A stretch of DNA of 64,000 nucleotides. Source: Microbotryomycetes sp. JL201. Lineage: Eukaryota > Basidiomycota > Microbotryomycetes. How positions within the stretch are numbered: position 1 is the first letter of the stretch; every line of letters starts with the position of its first letter. Made by a program: the position numbers and the translations under genes. Where the stretch lies: assembly GCA_033819885.1 (NCBI GenBank), contig JAQYUZ010000004.1, positions 186,001 to 250,000 of the forward strand. The letters run 5' to 3'. The notes below the pieces were generated by a model. That model did no database searches. It saw only the letters and a list, made by a program, of their open reading frames with translations, and had not been told where the DNA came from. This document shows, piece after piece, positions 37,417 through 48,474 of the stretch.

Positions 37417-38196
37417 ATGTCAGACCTGAACGGCAGCAGCAACGAGAACGGTGTCGTTTCGCAAGTCCAAAGTGCAGCTTCGTCTGCTGTCGAGCAAGCC
37501 AAGGGCGCCGCCTCGTCTGTCGCCGACCAAGTCTTGCCTGACGAGCTCAAGCGGCCTTTTGAAGCTGTCGACCCCGACACGGAGCCCGTCCCGCACCAGG
37601 ACGCGGGCGAGGTTGCAGAGCTGAAAGCGCAAGACGCCAAAAAGGACGAGCTCGAGAAGCAGGGCGACATTCAAGACGTGGCCGTCAGTCTCGCCGGACC
37701 GTGCGAGGAGCCTCGACTGCTGACGTTTCTCCCGTGTCCCAGCCCACGGTGCCGGCACCAGACAAATCCGAGAGCGCCGACAATGTCAACGCAGCCAAGG
37801 TCGACGATGAGCGCAATGCAGAGACAGCCGAGCCGGCTCTGGCGGTCAGTTGCATATCGATTCAGCTTGCTCGATGGACAGCTTCATAGAGCAGTCATGG
37901 TTTTGCTATGCCGGCATTTCCCAAGGCTGACGTTCTATGCTTGTTGTTTTCTCATCACGGCACGTTAGGATGATGCCGCAGGCGCGAAAAATGGCGATGC
38001 GCCGACTACCACTGCAGCAGACAAGGCCGACAAGAACGAAAAAGCGCCCGAGGCGGCCACGTCCGAACCGCCTGTCAAGAAGCAGAAGACCGCAGCCGCT
38101 AAAAAAGAATCAACAGAAGAGGCGCAGCCAACGCGCAGAAGCTCTCGAGCGACTCGCAACCAGAAGTCTTATGTCGAGGAAGATGATGACGAGTAG
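37417..38196 (+). CDS. acidic Ala/Lys-rich orphan protein
   Basis: No family recognised. Exon 1 reads MSDLNGSSNENGVVSQVQSA and carries a helical Ala-rich segment (SAVEQAKGAASSVADQ) plus an acidic Lys/Glu-rich stretch. An intron near 37684-37741 leads to PTVPAPDKSESADNVNAAK, and a second (about 37843-37969) to DDAAGAKNGDAPTTTAADKA. The C-terminus holds a bipartite-like basic patch (PPVKKQKTAAAKKE) and RRSSRATRNQKSY before an acidic end EEDDDE. Composition resembles small nuclear chaperone-like or HMG-associated proteins, but no domain supports that. The good frame across three exons with proper splice sites supports a real gene. Confidence 0.6.
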
Positions 38197-38359
38197 TAAC
38201 CATATGGTGGAAGCGGACTCTCAGCCACGCCTACGCGACTTGTTCGGATACGCTCTATCCTAGAATATCTTTTACATCCAAAACAGGACGAGACTCTCTG
38301 TTCTCTTTTCTGAAAATACAACAAAAAGCAGTACAGACAACCAAAATGTCAAATGAGGT

Positions 38360-41084
38360 TCAAAACTGATTTGCACGAGTCTGATTCTCGTCGTACTCCC
38401 AACTTTTAAGCTTGCCGTCCGAGCCGTAGCTCAGCAGCAGGCTTTGCTTGTCGTTCCAGACGGCGCCATATGCCTAGGATTTCCCCTCGCCCTCGTCAGT
38501 GTTGCTGGGGGTCATCGCTGCTGAATTGTCGTGCTTACGATTCCTTCATGGCCCTCCAACGTTTGCAGCACGTCACTGTCTTCGCGATCCCACATGTATA
38601 GCATGCCATCTTCGGAGCCAGAGACTAGCAAAGAGGAATGCGCAAATGTCGCCCGCACGAAATTATGCGACGTGTTCGAGTGCGCCTTGAACCTGCGAAG
38701 CGGACGCAGCTGCAGCAGGACTGTCAGACACCAGCCGTCGACTCGCCAAATGTCGTGAGACGGACCATTCGGACGTCCCACAGTCTAACGGAATTGTCAC
38801 GCGAATTTGTAAGGAGGTACGATTCGCTCATATCGACGCTCGTCACTTCTCCAAGCTGTGCATTGAGCGTCCGAATGCACAGACCACTGACAGAGTCCCA
38901 GAAGCGGATATTTGAGTCTTTGCTCCTGCAGATGCTCGTTGCACGTCAGTCAAGCTTCGCAAGTCGCTTTCACAGAAGAACTCGCCCGCTGACGATCAGA
39001 TTGCCGAGGGGGTTGAACATGACCGAAGAAATGGACAATGAATGACCTGCCGCTTAAATGCGTCAATACGGCTCACAGGCGAACCGCTGCATAAACTCAC
39101 CTGTGAACGTCTTGAGCGTCGTTCCTGATTCGACGTCAATGAGACGAACGACCTTGTCATATCCTCCAGACGCGACGTGGTGCTGGGAAAGCGACCACGC
39201 TATTGAGTTCATGTAGACCATCAGCCATTTTGAATTGACTCACCCCCATTGGATGCCACCTTGCTGCGTAGACGTCTCCGCTATGGCCTTCAAGAGTGGC
39301 GAGATACCTGTCCGCGAGTTGCTCGCCGTCCCACTTCCAAATCTTGACCGTGTGATCTCCGGAAGCACTCGCTATCCTGTCGCCGCGCTCGTTCGCGTCC
39401 ACATCCCACACTCTGCTGCGATGACCTCGGAGGATCGACACACACCGGGCGGATGCCGTCTCCCACACGCGAACGGCGATATCACTGAATCGGGCGAAGC
39501 GCGTCAGCTCGGAGGTTCTCGAGTCAGTATAACGACTGACCTAGAGCCAGAGACGACATGTTTGCCTTCGTGACCAACAAATCTTGCCGCTTTGACATTC
39601 GCGGCATGACCTTCGAAGACTTTTAGCTCCGAGTTTGGAACCACAAAGGGCGAATAGTCTTGCAGAATGCTTTTCAGGTGCGTCAGAAGCTACTTTCATA
39701 GCACTGTGTGTATTTGTGTCGCTCACGAGTGAATCACTGGCGTTTTTCGCGGCCTGTACTTGGACAGCTCAACCTGGTAGGCCACGGCTTGTTGAAGCAG
39801 CGTTAAAAGACGGCTCGGTGGCACATAAATGCTGTCTGAGGATTTCTTGTTGGTCAGAGTGCCGCAGCGAGACCAACGCGAGGTCTCGGAGGCGCGATTG
39901 AACTGACCTTCTTTGTCTTCTCGCTCGACCTCTTCCATTTTGCTGAAAGTCTCGACCAATTTCGCGCGAGCTGCTGTCACGCCTTCCCAATTTCGGAAAC
40001 AGGGAGCATCATGTACTGTCTTGGCGGACAAAAGATAGCACAAATCCTTGAACTCGGTCGGCGTTGGCTGAAAGTGCTCGAGCGGTTTGAGCCGCTTGTT
40101 AAGCAGCGTGAACGCCTGAGACAGTATCAGGGCTGAAGCTGGGAGGACAGGGTCACCTTGAGCCACTGACCTTCTGCAACTCGCGGTATTCAATGTCTAC
40201 GCCGCACAGCGTTCGTCAGCCGAAACCATAGAGTAGCATGAGGAACCACGCACGTTCGAGGAATTCTGACAGCAATGTGGACATTGAGTTCAGCTTGAAG
40301 ATCTCAGGGATAGATGACAACACCATAAACTCACGCTGTTTGTACAAAGCGTACAAGAGAGCATTTTGTGTTCGCACCAGCGGTCCTTGGCTTACGATCT
40401 GGTCTACTTCAGTCCAGTCTCCGTCTGTCGGAGGGGCAAATACCGAGGTCGAGGGGTCTGATCAGCTTCACGTCTTGTAAGCTGCGGTGTATGTAACCGC
40501 ACCCAAAATGGCTCGTTTGAGGCTCTTGCCCCTGGCCGATTGTTCGCCACGCTCTTTCGCCTTGAGTTTGAGTTCATCATTGAGCACCAGCCTCGTAGCG
40601 AGATAGCCTTCTTGACCTAGGTATTGCTCGATGATCCTGAAAATGTCCTGCAGGCGAGCGAAGTGAGCCGACCCTGCAAGTCACGTGAGCGCGACAGTTC
40701 TCACGTCGCGAATCTTCGGGTTCGACGGATCAAAGATCTGACCCTCGAAGCTCTTGAGCACCGTTTGCACACGCTGATTGTCTCTGGCTTCTTGCAGCAG
40801 CCTGAGCACGGGCGAGCACACTTGTTAGCGTCCAGCCAAGTCGCTCGAAGGTGCCCAGTAGCTCGCCTCTGTCGTCTTGAACTATGAGCTAGCAACTCGG
40901 CGTTGGAGCTAGCCGTTGTGTGCTCTGCATCGTCGTCAGCGCCAGCAGTCGCATCAGCCGACTCGTCCACGTCGGTGTCAAAACGGCTGTTGCGGCCATG
41001 AACCCGCTCAAATACTCCATCTAGTCCATGCGGCCTGCGCGTCTTGCTTGGGCGTGGCGTCGAGCTGTTGCTGACGTCCTCCAT
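38360..41084 (-). CDS. LisH/CTLH-type WD40 repeat protein (SMU1/WDR26-like architecture)
   Basis: Large WD40 protein with an alpha-helical N-terminal dimerisation region; the exact orthologue is uncertain. N-terminal helices include LLQEARDNQRVQTVLKSFEG, FRIIEQYLGQEGYLATRLVL, DGDWTEVDQIVSQGPLVRTQ, LNKRLKPLEHFQPTPTEFKD and FRNWEGVTAARAKLVETFSK, then PPSRLLTLLQQAVAYQVELS, which together resemble LisH-CTLH bundles. The C-terminal propeller has at least six WD repeats: VWETASARCVSILRGHRSRV, HTVKIWKWDGEQLADRYLAT, YDKVVRLID, NLIVSGSKDSNIRFWDSVSG, DNSVRLWDVR and SEDGMLYMWDRED, ending KSWEYDENQTRANQF. Start taken at MEDVSNSSTPRPSK; how that exon joins the LisH part near 40870-40820 could not be resolved. 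About ten introns. Confidence 0.75.
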
Positions 41085-41205
41085 CGGCGCATTCGAGAGA
41101 TTCGAACGAGTGAAATGCTCAAGGACCTTTGCCTCAGAATGCAAATGTCTGCAAAACTGCAATTAATTGGAATTATACAGGCAACAAGCGAGTCAGAAAA
41201 AAACC

Positions 41206-44200
41206 TCAATGCCATCCTCTGCCTCTGCCTCTGCCACCGCCGCCGCTGCCGCCCCTCCCACCTCGACCTCGTCCTCGTTCTCGGCTTTGTTCACTCGACC
41301 GCGAACCGTAATCGTCTCTGTGAGACTGCTGCATCATAGCCATACGGCTAGGATGGATGTTGGCGCTGTGCGCACTTTGCGGCGGCGACATGTTTCCTGC
41401 CGGCTTCGAGTTGGCAGCGCTTGAGTGCATTGGAGAGAAGCCTCCAGTATGGTACGGCGATGCTGCATGTGGGCGCATTGGCATCGGAGCCGTCCAGCTT
41501 GCGGAGGTTGCGCCAGGTCCGTGCCCGTTATACGCCATATCGTACTGTTGTCCCGGTACTGGCGCGGCCAAATGACTGCTGTATGACGCAGCAGCTTGTG
41601 GCGGTGACATCACTTGCTGTGGCGGCATCTGTTGTAGTGCAGACTGCAGCAATGCAGGATTTGAAAGCAAAGAGTTGAGCGCCGTCGGGTCAATCTTCGA
41701 CAGCAGGCTGGGATCGAAAGCAGGCGGGGGCGCTGATGACGCTGGAGCCACGTTGACAGTCGTCGGTGTAGCACTCGATTCAGGTTTCGTCTCGTCTGGG
41801 GCTGTCTTTGACGCGACAGGATTTGGCGCCTCGCCGATCGGTGGCGTCGTTGAGCGCTGGACTGTCGGCAGCAGATCTTTCTGCGCCACGATTACGACCA
41901 GCAGCAGATCTTGCTGACGACTGCCTTGTGGAGGCACTTCGTGCTCGTCGAGCAGGTCGATATACTCAGGCAAGAAGTCATCTTTGCGAAGCGGCATAAG
42001 GTATATGTCTTTAACGGTCTTCCTCAGCTCGCCTTTAGGTGCAACGACCCCAATGCGGTCCTTTTTTACATAGAAGTCAAGCACGTGCTGGTATTTCGCG
42101 AGACATTTCTCGCTTGTTGGCTTGTGCGGCAACGCGTCCGTCGGGCCAGACAAGTCCGGCAACGCGGCAAGGACAAACAGCTCACGTGAAGGTGAGATGG
42201 CACACTCGATCAGATACTTGACCGCGGTGGCTGTCGGAATCCGCCCATCCGTCGACATTGTCTTCGGCAAAAGGCGAGTCCACGTCGATGCTTCGAGACC
42301 GACGTGTCGTCCGCCGAGCTGGGTCACAACTGAAGGGAAGCCGCCCTCATCTGGAACGAGAACATCGCCGGACCAGACCATTGGACGAGTCTCGAGACGG
42401 GCGACTGTCGCCGATTTGCGGCGTCCTCCGTCCTCTCCTCGTAGGAGAGCCTCCTCAAAATCGTCGTCCTGACCAGATGTCTTCGAGTCGAATGGATCAG
42501 GCTCTGCAGCTGCTTCAGCGTCATTGCCTTCCGGCGTCGCAGATTTGGGCGGCACTTTAATCTTGCTCAAGATCGTTGACATGTCGAAATTGCTCCGCTG
42601 GCGAGGCCGCGACATTGGCGGGGAGCGCTCCTCGTCAGTGTCAGGTGACTTGGATCTCGGGCTGCGAGAGCCTTCAGCCGCTTCTGCCTTCGCGGCTTTT
42701 TCACGGTTCAAGCCGATGTCGCCCATGGACATATCAGCGGCCTGAGCGAAAGAGCTCTGTCGAGAACGGCTCGTTTCCTGGTCCAATGCAGGCTGTGATG
42801 GTCGCGGAGAGTCCACGCTGGCAGCAACTTGTTCACCGCCCGTGGTGTTGGCCTGCTCCCTCTCTTCCATCTTCGCCTTGGCAGCCAATTTGCGCTCTTC
42901 CTCTTCGGCAAAAGCGGCGACATCCGTGCTTTCAATTGCCTCTTCCCCCTTATGCGTACGCTTCGCCGTCGGAGCTGCCAGCGCCTCCTTGACGGAATGC
43001 TTGAGACTGGCGGCACGCACAGAATCGGCCATGGCCTTGAGCTCCGGAGTCAACAAATCATCAGCCGACATATTGACGATACGATTTGGAGTGAGCTCAT
43101 TCGAGGCAACCCGAGATCGAAAGACTGCATTCGTCCGCAAATTGAAATGCAGCGAACGGAACTTGGTAAGGTATTTTTGTCGTGGGGCCCGGATGTTCTT
43201 CTCGACCTCGGCGAAGCCTTCAAAGAGCTCTTGTTCGACCTCCTTGGCAAATGATGCCGCCCTGTCTTCGACACCTTCAGCGGCCTTAACGGCGTCTGCA
43301 CTCGCGAAGATTGACGTAAAGATCGTTTTGAGCTGGTTGCGGCAGTGTGTCCGAGTCTTATCGTCGGTTGTAACGTCGCGTAGAGGGCCATCTCCTCCCT
43401 CTTGCGTTTGTGATGCCTTCTTCGAGGGACGTGGCCTCTTACGCTCGTGTTGCTCGTCTTCGTCATCGTCGGAGTTGTCAAATTCTTCCTCTTCAGGCGA
43501 AGCTGTCCGATGTCGTGTCGAGCGTTTCTGTGCGGACCGCGATTCAGCGTCAGCCATTTCTGCTGAACGCAAAAGCCACATGTCTTACCTGCCCGCTGCC
43601 CGATACACGTCTCGCCATGGAGCCATCTCGCGGTTTCGCACGCTTCGAGCGCGACGTTTTTGAGCCTGATTCTGCGCGACGGGATACGTGCTGGGATTCG
43701 CTCATGTATTCGTCATCATCGTCGTCGTTGTCGTTTCCAAGCTCTTCTGCAAAGTCGGCCGGAAGTTCACCATCGGCATCGCCGTTATAATTATCAAGAC
43801 CCTCTCCGCTTCCCGCACCATTTTTGCTGACTTTGGCGGCAGGCAAAGCTGGTGCGACCATAAGAAATAGGAAAATATCGTCAGCATCCCTGCGCCTCGC
43901 GTTCTACGAGTTGTCGCTTGCGCCGTCCCCGAGCGCTGCCACAGTATGGCGACTGAAGATAATGCAAAGTCTCGGTTAAATAAAAGAGAAATCCATAACA
44001 GTTCGCAAGCGTGTTCGGGTCGCAAGGACGCGCCGGCGTTTTCATGCCACGACGCGGCCGTCACATAGCGCAGTAGATCCGTGACCTGAAATGACAGGAG
44101 CGCATTTCTGTGGCTACATTCGAAGCACGCAGCCAGCACGCTCGTGGTGCTGCCTACACGTGCAGCGTCTCGACTGCGCCTCCCGCTGTCGCCATTCTTC

Positions 44201-45189
44201 GCGGTCCGCACGATCACAGCACAGCACGCGCTGCGACCAGTCCTTGTAAAGAAGTTGGTTGCAGCAGTACATTGGAAGCAGCGTTTTCGCTGTCGGACGA
44301 CAGGGCGCTGTCGAGAAGACCGTGCACGCAACGCGACGCAGTCATCGCGTTGGCCATTGCCTTGCAACAGCGCCCCGGCCGTGAAGCGAGGACTACTGCA
44401 GTGTGCCCCGAGAACATATCCGCATGCATAATGCCCGAGCTTTTCTCCCGTCGCATGTTGATGAGGCGCTCGAACCGTACGGCGGACCGTTCCACCGGCG
44501 GGCGAGAAGCACGCATGGCTACGCTGCCATAGCAAGCATAGGGAGCAGGCGCAGGTGTTCGTAAACTCACTGATAGTTGTGCCGAGACCCATCTCGTGGC
44601 ATACGTCGCACACGTATGACTCTATCCGCTTCGCGCGTTCTTTGTCCATGCCGATGCAGCCAAAGTGAAACCTGAGATGCAGACTGTTAGTTACAAGAAA
44701 TCAAAGACAATGCCGAGCAGAGCGCCGTCGGCACAAGTGCGAATGATCAGCGGCGGACTCGACGCACCAATTATCGCACGCCTCGCACTGAATCATCGGC
44801 TGCTCGCCAGTGTCTGGGCCGAGACAAATGCAATCTGGAGTACGTGAGCACGAGTGAACTGTCAGTCTACCGCGCAGACACTTGCTCGGCGTTGCGCACT
44901 CACACAGCGTCGTATCGACTTCTTGCTCTTCGTCCGACTGGTCGGCCTGCTCCGTGGCTGAGGGACCTGCTGCGGCTGCGTCGTGCTCGTGTGCTCCATC
45001 GTCGTCGACGTTGTGCTCTGCCGCCTCGTCTATGTCGCCGTACTGGGGTCGCTGACGCTTCGCGCCCGCCGTGCGCGTCGTGCGCCTACGACCGGCAGCA
45101 TACTCTGCCTCGGCGTCGGCAGCCAGTGCCTCATAGGCATCTCTTTGAGCCTCGAGGGCGCGCACAGAGGGTTGACGCGTGCGGCCCAT
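41206..45189 (-). CDS. BYE1: BYE1-like transcription factor (PHD, TFIIS central domain, SPOC, RGG tail)
   Basis: RNA polymerase II-associated chromatin reader. The N-terminus (MGRTRQPSVRALEAQRD) precedes a PHD finger split by an intron: DCICLGPDTGEQPMIQCEAC, then DNWFHFGCIGMDKERAKRIE and YVCDVCHEMGLGTTIS. An acidic exon (DADGELPADFAEELGNDNDD) follows. The TFIIS-M domain reads RNQLKTIFTSIFASADAVKA through PRQKYLTKFRSLHFNLRTN and LTPNRIVNMSADDLLTPELK. The SPOC domain begins MVWSGDVLVPDEGGFPSVVT and ends near KYQHVLDFYVKKDRIGVV. The tail is Pro/Gln/Ala-rich and closes in an RGG box (GRGRGGRGGSGGGGRGRGRG). This order is that of yeast Bye1 and animal PHF3/DIDO. Between the PHD exon and the acidic exon lies an unexplained gap of about 690 bases (44570-43880), so either a very long intron or two genes is possible. 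Confidence 0.8.
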
Positions 45190-45325
45190 CCGTCGTGTCG
45201 TCGTCAGATGTCAAGTCACGCGACGCCGCACGTCTTTGTAAACAAAATGCGAGCGTTTCTGTTCAGTAGAAGCAAATAGCTTGCACTGCATTGGCACAAG
45301 GATGCGACTATTACACCGCTGTGGA

Positions 45326-45829
45326 CTAAGCGCAAACGCTACTTGAAGCACTTGACTCTGGTGGCACCCTTGGTACAACTCCCGGAGGCGCAAATTGCAT
45401 GCCAATCTCGATGACGCCGCCGCGCTCGTCGTCAAGTGCTAGCCCCCAAGGCCTTTCAAATCTGCTGGTGAACCAAGTGATGGGCTTAAGTGACGAGCAG
45501 CTCTCCTTGATTGATGAATTGCTCGTGCTGTCGATGTCGGTGTCGAAATCGCTCGAGTCATAGAAGGCGCTCGGGCTGTAGCTCAGAGTCGGTGAGGCCG
45601 TCGTCAGTGAGTTAGGTGATGCACAGGTCCACAAAGAGGGTCGATCCATTTCCGGGCAGTCGCACACGTCGCACCCTGAGTATTTGACTGGTTTGCGAGG
45701 AATTCTTTGAGGCGCACGTGGTTCAGGAGCTAAGACCGAGGCGGACGACACATGAGGGTCTCCCGTTTGAACCAGTGTGTTGACCGAGCACGCATGACAG
45801 TTCGAATTCGCCGGCGCCAGCTTGAACAT
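45326..45829 (-). CDS. small Ser/Cys-containing orphan protein
   Basis: No family recognised. The first ATG in the open frame gives about 167 residues starting MFKLAPANSNCHACSVNTLV. Visible features are Cys pairs (NCHAC and SGCDVCDCPEM), a Ser/Thr-rich middle (SPTLSYSPSAFYDSSDFDTD) and a C-terminal ERPWGLALDDERGGVIEIGM. The frame is open 16 codons further upstream but only with a TTG first codon. It could be a short gene or a 3' exon of something longer; codon character resembles neighbouring genes. Moderate to low confidence. Confidence 0.45.
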   Translation of the reverse strand: MFKLAPANSNCHACSVNTLVQTGDPHVSSASVLAPEPRAPQRIPRKPVKYSGCDVCDCPEMDRPSLWTCASPNSLTTASPTLSYSPSAFYDSSDFDTDIDSTSNSSIKESCSSLKPITWFTSRFERPWGLALDDERGGVIEIGMQFAPPGVVPRVPPESSASSSVCA

Positions 45830-46440
45830 GTTGTGACTGTCAAGGTCCTGTGCGCTTGTCTGAGGTCTCGACCACAACCAGGAAGTATGAACACTTCCGT
45901 TCAGGTCGCTGCGTCTTCTTCGAGCCTGTTTTGGTGATAGCAGTCAGCTGATCCACGCACAGCTTCAATGCGCTGGGCAGGAACGAACGAACCGACTTCT
46001 CCTTGTCGTGAACGATAGCGAGCGCAGAACGCATGTACGTTTCGCGCGCAGACATTCTTCAGAAATGTAGTCGCTGAGCTGAAAGGTAGAGGAGCGCAAA
46101 CAGCTTGGCCGTAGAGTCTTGAGGGTGGCCTGATCAGCTCAGAGCTGAGTCCCCTCGGGCCACTTAATGAAAAGATCGCCGCTCGCATCGGCTGATCTGG
46201 TCAGCGTCCCAGTGACCCGATGAGGCCATTCGCGGGGCAGTCGCGCAGCTTGAGAATGTTCTGCAGATCTCGGTGACGGATTGTCAGTGCAAATGTGCTA
46301 ATGGTTGCACTACTCCTCATCGCGGCCCACATCACGTAAGGCCTATGATGCATGCCATCAGTATGTTTCAGTGCAGAATTCTTGTGAACATCATTCACTT
46401 GACAGCAATGCGTTCTTTCGCCTTGAGTGTGGACCTCAGA
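45830..46440. other. intergenic region with no recognised gene
   Basis: About 610 bases without convincing coding sequence. Small open frames on the minus strand (around 46188-45840) could include 5' exons of the small orphan gene below, but no splice-supported model was found. Confidence 0.3.
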
Positions 46441-46623
46441 CTTTGAATGACTTGAACCTTTTAAGCCTCACAAAGCTTACACCAAGATCTTTCTAGCGAT
46501 ACAAAGTTCATTCCCGCTACCTTCCCTTGACGTCTGTCCAAACGGCGCTAGCAAGATGCATTAGAGCTTGCCGCGACTCATGAACAGGATAGACAACCAC
46601 AGCGAAAATTAAATAGAAAACCC
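46441..46623 (-). pseudogene. broken duplicate of the 3' end of DUR3
   Basis: A 183-base segment nearly identical to 49511-49692, which is the last 36 codons plus about 75 bases of 3' flank of the intact DUR3 gene, in the same orientation. In the coding part only a few bases differ; the translated fragment reads FAVVVYPVHESRQALMHLAS against FAVVVYPVYESRQALMHLAS, and the stop codon is kept. Similarity stops abruptly at both sides (46441 and 46623), and no other part of DUR3 is present. It is a non-functional fragment of a recent duplication, lying about 190 bases upstream of the coiled-coil gene. Confidence 0.85.
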
Positions 46624-46811
46624 GTATGAAAAAAGAGGGGGGGCGCACACCATCGTGCACGCAAGAACTTTGTCGGAGCAATCGTCTACTGCAAATTTTG
46701 GTGTCTTGAGGAACTTCTGCCACGCGCATGGATCGTCGTTGGTCGTCGTGACGCGACTGGTTTCGTCGGCTATACATTTCGAAGCATCTCACCTCGGGAA
46801 GCCAATCGACC

Positions 46812-47392
46812 ATGGCCCCTAAAATGAATGCAAGTCCCGCTCAGGGAGACAAAACAAACGAACAAAGTGAGTGCACGAGCTGAGTCCGACGATTCCCATA
46901 ATGACAGAAACGGCAGCGTATCTAGGCCTCGCCAAGGGCCAGACCCGGCTGTCATTCGGTGAAAATGTCGACAGGAACCCTGAGAAGCTGCAAGAGGCGC
47001 TGTCGCTGGCGGCAGCGGCGGCACGCCAGGTGGGCTTGAACGGTGGTACGGCCTCAGAAATCATGTCTTCTGCAACCAAGGGGACGCTCGTGCTTGCAAA
47101 GGCCAAGATTCAAGAATTGGCGGCCCAGAACGCAAGGCTTGCCACGGAGAGAGACCAGCTCATGGCATCAAATATTGCCCTGGCGGCACAAGTCGAGGCC
47201 CTCAAGGCCGAAGCCGCATATCTCAAGGCACAGCAATATACTGTCAAGGCACAGCAATATAGTGGGGTCGAACTGACCCCGGACACCTCATTCGAGTCAG
47301 TAAAGGCCCAGCAAGATGCTGGTTGGACGCCACGCGAGGATGACGATGACGAGGACGCTGTGTCTGACGTGGTCATTGTGGAGGCATTATGA
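46812..47392 (+). CDS. small coiled-coil orphan protein
   Basis: No family recognised. The first exon reads MAPKMNASPAQGDKTNEQ, and an intron GTGAGTGC...CGGCAG (about 46869-46918) joins it in frame to TYLGLAKGQTRLSFGENVDR. The body is Ala-rich and helical with a heptad-like coiled coil: LAKAKIQELAAQNARLATER, then IALAAQVEALKAEAAYLKAQ. A short duplication gives the repeat KAQQYTVKAQQYSG and later VKAQQDAG. The end is strongly acidic (REDDDDEDAVSD). The spliced model has correct donor, acceptor and frame, supporting a real gene of about 174 residues. Function unknown; perhaps a self-associating adaptor, by composition only. Confidence 0.6.
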
Positions 47393-47714
47393 CTCGACCG
47401 CGTCTCACGTTTGCCCCTTGAGTTTCCAAATGTTATTGTCGTGCGCTGGTCGCGCGACCGTCTTGTTGTATTGCAGAGTGCTTGTTGATATTGTGCGCTC
47501 GGAGCTCACGAGCGAGGGCGGATGGTGGCGTCCTGTAGATTGCTAATGGTTCGCTCGCCACAGAGAACTGTCTCTCGGCATGAACCATGCGAGGACCCGC
47601 AAGGCGCACATTTCGTGTTTGAAGCATGCAGTCGCACGCCAAGGTCGGCCCGTCTAAATTATCGCAGCTGGCCAAGCCAATCGGGCATCGTCCCGAGAGA
47701 AAGCTGAGCCTTTC

Positions 47715-48095
47715 TCATGCTGGTTTGCAACATCTATCACTGGGCCTGAAGCGAGTCGTGAGGCTACCACCAAGCAGCAGGCAGCTGGTACCAGCAATGT
47801 GCCCTGCCCCCACTCGCGAGCGTTTCTGCACTCGGCAGAACACCAAGTAGGACTCGAACGATGATACTGGCGGACTCGTTGGCGTTTTGTGTGAATCGTC
47901 GACCTCGACCCAGGTGCCATCGGCGAGACGGACTGTGCAGACGTAGTAGCCGGTTCGGCAGATAACAAGACGATGTAACAAGGAGAGAGCTGCGACAAGC
48001 TTGTTGAAAAATGCATACGTCGCGTCCGAGGCTGCTGAACCAGGCGGCTCGAGCGTCAACGGCCAAACGGCGGCCTGAGTGTAAACGCACTCCAT
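47715..48095 (-). pseudogene. fragment resembling the end of a ubiquitin-specific protease
   Basis: The frame contains GYYVCTVRLADGTWVEVDDS, which resembles the C-terminal USP motif (normally GHY..YV...G.WY.FDD), followed after a gap by FESYLVFCRVQKR, resembling the AYxLFY end of the domain. The catalytic His of GHY is replaced by Tyr and no Cys-box or rest of the fold was found on either side. It looks like a decayed or captured piece instead of an active protease; a chance match cannot be excluded. Confidence 0.35.
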
Positions 48096-48155
48096 TACCT
48101 ACGCCTCTCGTCGCAGTCAGGCTATCGGCAACAGAGCACGACCAATGCGCGTTTC

Positions 48156-48474
48156 CACTTGTCGATTGTTGTCCCGGCAGTCTGATTTCTTGGCCAGACG
48201 AACGCAAGGGGCCTCCGCCGTGGCGAGCGACAATGACAAGGCATTGCCGCGCAGCTAAAGCCTCGAGGCAGACTTCGCGCTGCAGAGCATGCGATCAGAG
48301 AGATTGGGTTCGATGCAGGTCCTGAAAGCGAGGCGTGGCGCCCAGATGACGAAGACGGTGACGCGTGCGACCAACTCTGCGCGGTAATGCCTTGTCATTG
48401 TCGCTCGCCACGGCGGAGGCCCCTTGCGTTCGTCTGGCCAAGAAATCAGACTGTCGGGACACATTCGACAGTTT
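48156..48474. repeat. long inverted repeat (foldback element)
   Basis: Bases 48170-48254 and 48377-48461 are reverse complements over 85 bases with two mismatches. The similarity continues outward with small differences to about 48156 and 48474, giving arms of about 100 bases around a 122-base centre. The arms would form a long hairpin, and could read CPDSLISWPDERKGPPPWRA on both strands. Size and form resemble a MITE or foldback transposon, but no clear target duplication or transposase was seen. Immediate neighbours are the USP-like remnant and non-coding DNA. Confidence 0.85.

Noticed and set aside
40800-40840. 20-base micro-intron in the LisH region of the WD40 protein
   Set aside because: It would give a LisH-like helix, but the upstream frame could not be joined either, so the evidence is too thin.
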